Under the pieces are notes generated by a model. That model was given only the letters and a program-made list of their open reading frames with translations. It made no database searches and had not been told where the DNA came from. Positions 60,973 through 64,000 of a DNA stretch of 64,000 bases are shown here, one piece after another. Location of the stretch: positions 3,787,001 through 3,851,000 of the forward strand of contig OY821748.1 in NCBI GenBank assembly GCA_963682055.1, read 5' to 3'. This DNA comes from Primula veris (taxonomy: Eukaryota; Streptophyta; Magnoliopsida; Ericales; Primulaceae). Position 1 is the first letter of the stretch; the number at the start of each line of letters is the position of its first letter. The position numbers were made by a program, and so were the translations under genes.

Positions 60973-62058
60973 ACGAAAGAAACAGAGATATCGAGAATAT
61001 GCAAGTCATGTTTTGAGTAAGGAGAAAAATGTTTACGAGGAAGTTGAGCAGTAGACTATGTACAGAAAAATATTTTTGTTCTTCCGGATTCGTAATAGGT
61101 GAGTGGTTTTCTTACTTGCTATTATAAAATCCCATTGCATTTTTAACAAATATTTGCATGTTGAAATTATATTTTGAAGGTATCAAAATTATATATGTAT
61201 ATACATCATTGCAAAGTTGCAGGTTCAAAAGAGAAAGGTTATTTGTGTACGTTGATGAACGTAAATAAAGTGAAATGTTTATATACGTTGATGAACGTAT
61301 AAGATTTTGAAACAAAGTTCATTTTATTTTTGTGATCATTATGGTATTATATTTAAGATCTAAGTTGAGAAAAAGAAATGATATAAAGATATTTGAGAAG
61401 TACCGGTACAATGAATAAAAGAGACTTATAGAGTCCACGTAGGATTGGTAAGTCCAATCATAGAAAAAGATTCAGGAAGTCTGAAGTCAATGAATAAAAG
61501 ATATCTCTAGCATCCACCTACGATTGAGAAGTCCAATCTAGATAGATATCTAATTTATATCATCGTATTGATCACACCACCAAAACGTTTGAAAGAGAGT
61601 TATTTGTTCGATTTTATTAAAGTATGTTTTGGGAATCTTATGTAAAATAAAGTATTGTTGTTTTTGAAGGAAAATGATAAGATGATAACCTATTTCCGAC
61701 CCTATATTATATTGCAAGATTTATCACTCACTAATCTCGTTTAGCTTATCCCTCGTTTTTATAACTTTTTCAGGTACTTAGAGTTGAAATCAAGTTAGTC
61801 GGGACCAGACAGACTTCATAAAAATTTAAGTTAGTTTTCCGCTGCAATGTAATTTTGGTCTAGCTTGTAAGAGATTAAGTTTATTTGTAATGAATATAAT
61901 TTTTGATGTTACAATTAATGTAGTTTTTGATAGAAATTTGAGTTGATAAATGAGCTATTTATGTATTGTTTTATAATTATTCTTTTAGCCTTTGTTTAGC
62001 ACGTACCGCCACACGTGTTATTCAGCCGTGTGACACTAATCGGGTCTGGGATGTTACA
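60449..62058 (+). mobile_element. Solo LTR 2 (Ty3/gypsy type), plus orientation
   Basis: Starts TGTAAAACCCGCG and ends GGGATGTTACA, flanked by a perfect 5-bp target duplication GTATT (60444-60448 and 62059-62063). About 1610 bp, no internal domain. TTTTTCAGGTACTTAG near 61768-61785 and the CCGCTGCAATGTAATTT block downstream resemble the U3/R-U5 layout of gypsy LTRs. It contains a (TA)n at 60919-60965 and an imperfect 80-bp direct repeat (CAATGAATAAAAGA at about 61409 and 61489, each with AAGTCCAATC later). Confidence 0.85.
60919..60965. repeat. (TA)n microsatellite inside solo LTR 2
   Basis: About 23 TA units. Confidence 0.92.
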
Positions 62059-62063
62059 GTATT

Positions 62064-64000
62064 GGTAATACTTGCTTAGTTTCGTGTACGGTATGTAGTG
62101 ATATAAATATGATCTCGATAAATAAAATTAATATTTTAAAAAAAATTTAAATATCGAATGATTAAATATAATTAATTAACAATCGTATATAAAGAGTAAT
62201 ATAATGTTTTACTTTTATAAAAAATACACATGACGATTTTGTTTAGAATATAAATATGTATGAAAAATAATATTTTTTTAAATTATTTATTTATTTGAAT
62301 TGAATGATACCATTTAAAAGTAATTATAATATTAGAGTGAATGTATTTTTTTAAAATTTGGATAAAATTTAACACCATCAAAATTCTTAAATTGGTTATA
62401 TTAATACTCTAGGCCAGGAAGCCACTTTACACGTCCCACTAAAATGCACTATAGTCGGAAGTATGGAGACTCTTATAAATAGTATAGAAACAACTTATAA
62501 TATACCCATGTGGATATATATTCAACAATACTAACCACTTTACTCATATATAGTGTGTATATATGTAAATATATAATGATATCTATAAAGGTGTATTTGG
62601 GAGGTCTTGCTTGTGAGCTAAATTGGCCTACTTTTTTTATTAGAAAAGTCAACATATTATAAATTAAAGGTAAATTTTGGATTGATACATTATATATACT
62701 TGGTAATTGCTATACATTAGCCTTTTAGAGAACGCAGTTTGCAAACCGCTACATGATAATGATGAGAGTGCAACCCAAATAATTTTTATAATTAATCTTT
62801 CTTTGAAAAATTTTATTTGAGAAGAAAAGGTTTCAAAAATTGGCACTTTAATATGGATTTCAGGCTCCATTTATATCTGAGCAATCCTGATTTCATCTAA
62901 CTGGTTAGACATGAATTTCCCTATTCCCAGAACCATTTTTAACCTTTTCCATATTATATGATGTAAAATATCAAATCAGGTGAGTTCCCAATTTTAGAAA
63001 AATACAAAAGCTTTTGTGAAGACGTGCACTATTTCAAGATACACAAGGGGGTACATATTTTTGGTATACTACAATTCACAAGGTAGGTTCAATGATCAAT
63101 ATACATGACTAAATCTGGAAATCAATAATGTAAAAGTTTAAAGTTATAAATGTATAGTCCAATCTCACACCCGTCATCTAATGAGCATGTGTCGGGTAGA
63201 AACTTGTCCATTTACTATTAAAATGACTATTAGTAAGGAAGCAAATGACTTTATATTAATGTTTGGCGTTAACAATGTTTAAATGATGTGAGACAATTTC
63301 AATACTTCCCTCACTTGTGGATTGGTCAATTTTCGATAATCCCAACGAGTACAATCAATAAATTGGATGAAAGTGACCCATCATACAAACCGACTTAGTC
63401 TTGACTCTGATGGCATGTATAAGTCCGTCCATTACCCACTAAAATGCCTATTAATAGGGAATGAGGATAACTTATATTAATGCTTGATTTTAATCATGTC
63501 TAAACGATGTGGTACAGTTCCAACACGTCCAAGCTTGACTTGTCTTCCTAGTCGTTTTGATAACTCCAATGTTTAACATTTTCTTTTTTCACAAATTACG
63601 TCTTATAAGAGTTACTCTGGACTGATTTATATATAGATATTATATTTTAACAAAATCAGCGTAGCGGGTCTTTGGACAATTAATCGGATGTTTTAGTAAA
63701 AAAAATTAAATCCAAAAATCAAACATCTAGATTACCTTTAGATTTTTAAACAACTCTTTGAAGCTGGTTTTTAACTAGGAAATTAATTTGTTGCCAAACA
63801 AAGGCTATTGAAATGCAAACTATTTATTCAAACATTCAAAATAATAATAACTATGAAAGGAGAACAAAAAAAAAGCAAATTATATGAAATCAATAAACTA
63901 AGCATTCATGAATACTATAGAGACTTTATAAGGATTAACAAGCCTTATATAATTCAAATTAGAATGATCAATTAGCCTTTTTGTGCAATCGTGGTTTTGC
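62064..64000. other. Intergenic with diverged direct repeats
   Basis: Segments of about 125 bp at 63205-63330 and 63418-63545 are related: GTCCATTTAC/GTCCATTACC, ACT(A)AAATG.CTATTA, TTATATTAATG, AA(T/C)GATGTG, CAATTTCAA/CAGTTCCAA. A partial third unit (CCCACTAAAATGCACTAT) lies near 62435. No gene recognised; minus-strand ORFs at 62473-62870 have no domain. Confidence 0.45.

Noticed and set aside
62041..62080. Apparent primer binding site (ATTGGTAATACTTGC) after the LTR at 62058
   Set aside because: The first five bases after the LTR are the GTATT target duplication matching 60444-60448, so this is flanking DNA and the LTR is solo.

Overview
This is a stretch of plant nuclear DNA, most likely from a eudicot. 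It is strongly AT-rich, carries a canonical R2R3-MYB gene with the usual three-exon structure, holds the first exon of a plant HECT ubiquitin ligase, and is otherwise filled with plant-type LTR retrotransposons, LINE tails and MITEs. I cannot name the species from the sequence alone. Protein-coding content is low: two genes I can name, a broken retrotransposon gag, and one unassigned coding-like remnant.

Layout. (1) 1-1016: start of a UPL6-type HECT E3 gene on the minus strand. Only exon 1 and part of intron 1 are inside; the rest lies left of the window. (2) 1.2-23.3 kb: intergenic, with several foldback/MITE-type elements, a 3' LINE tail with its target-site duplication, a decayed copia-like LTR, and two copies of one hAT-like element in inverted orientation at 13.5-15.7 kb. 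(3) 23371-25977: a GC-rich, young, internally deleted Ty3/gypsy element with LTRs, a primer binding site, a frameshifted gag and no pol. (4) 26-35.3 kb: a third hAT-like copy interrupted by a LINE tail, a striking 0.35-kb inverted duplication whose second arm is flanked by an identical 41-bp direct repeat, a LINE pseudogene with a decayed RNase H domain, and CACTA-like termini. (5) 35.6-38.7 kb: a complete R2R3-MYB gene of the MYB2/MYB62/MYB78/MYB108/MYB112/MYB116 group, with a LINE 3' fragment inside intron 2. (6) 38.7-57.4 kb: intergenic, with foldback elements, short tandem duplications and another LINE tail. (7) 57.4-62.1 kb: two solo LTRs in opposite orientation, each with a perfect 5-bp target-site duplication. 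(8) 62.1-64 kb: intergenic with a diverged direct repeat.

The two named genes have no visible functional link. The most notable structure is the inverted duplication at 31863-32965, which looks like a templated, inverted copy inserted at a staggered break rather than a transposon. The other main results are the two solo LTRs, the gag-only gypsy derivative whose 3' LTR lost its first bases, and the nest of LINE in hAT. All boundaries, identities and counts were read by eye; no alignment or database search was run.
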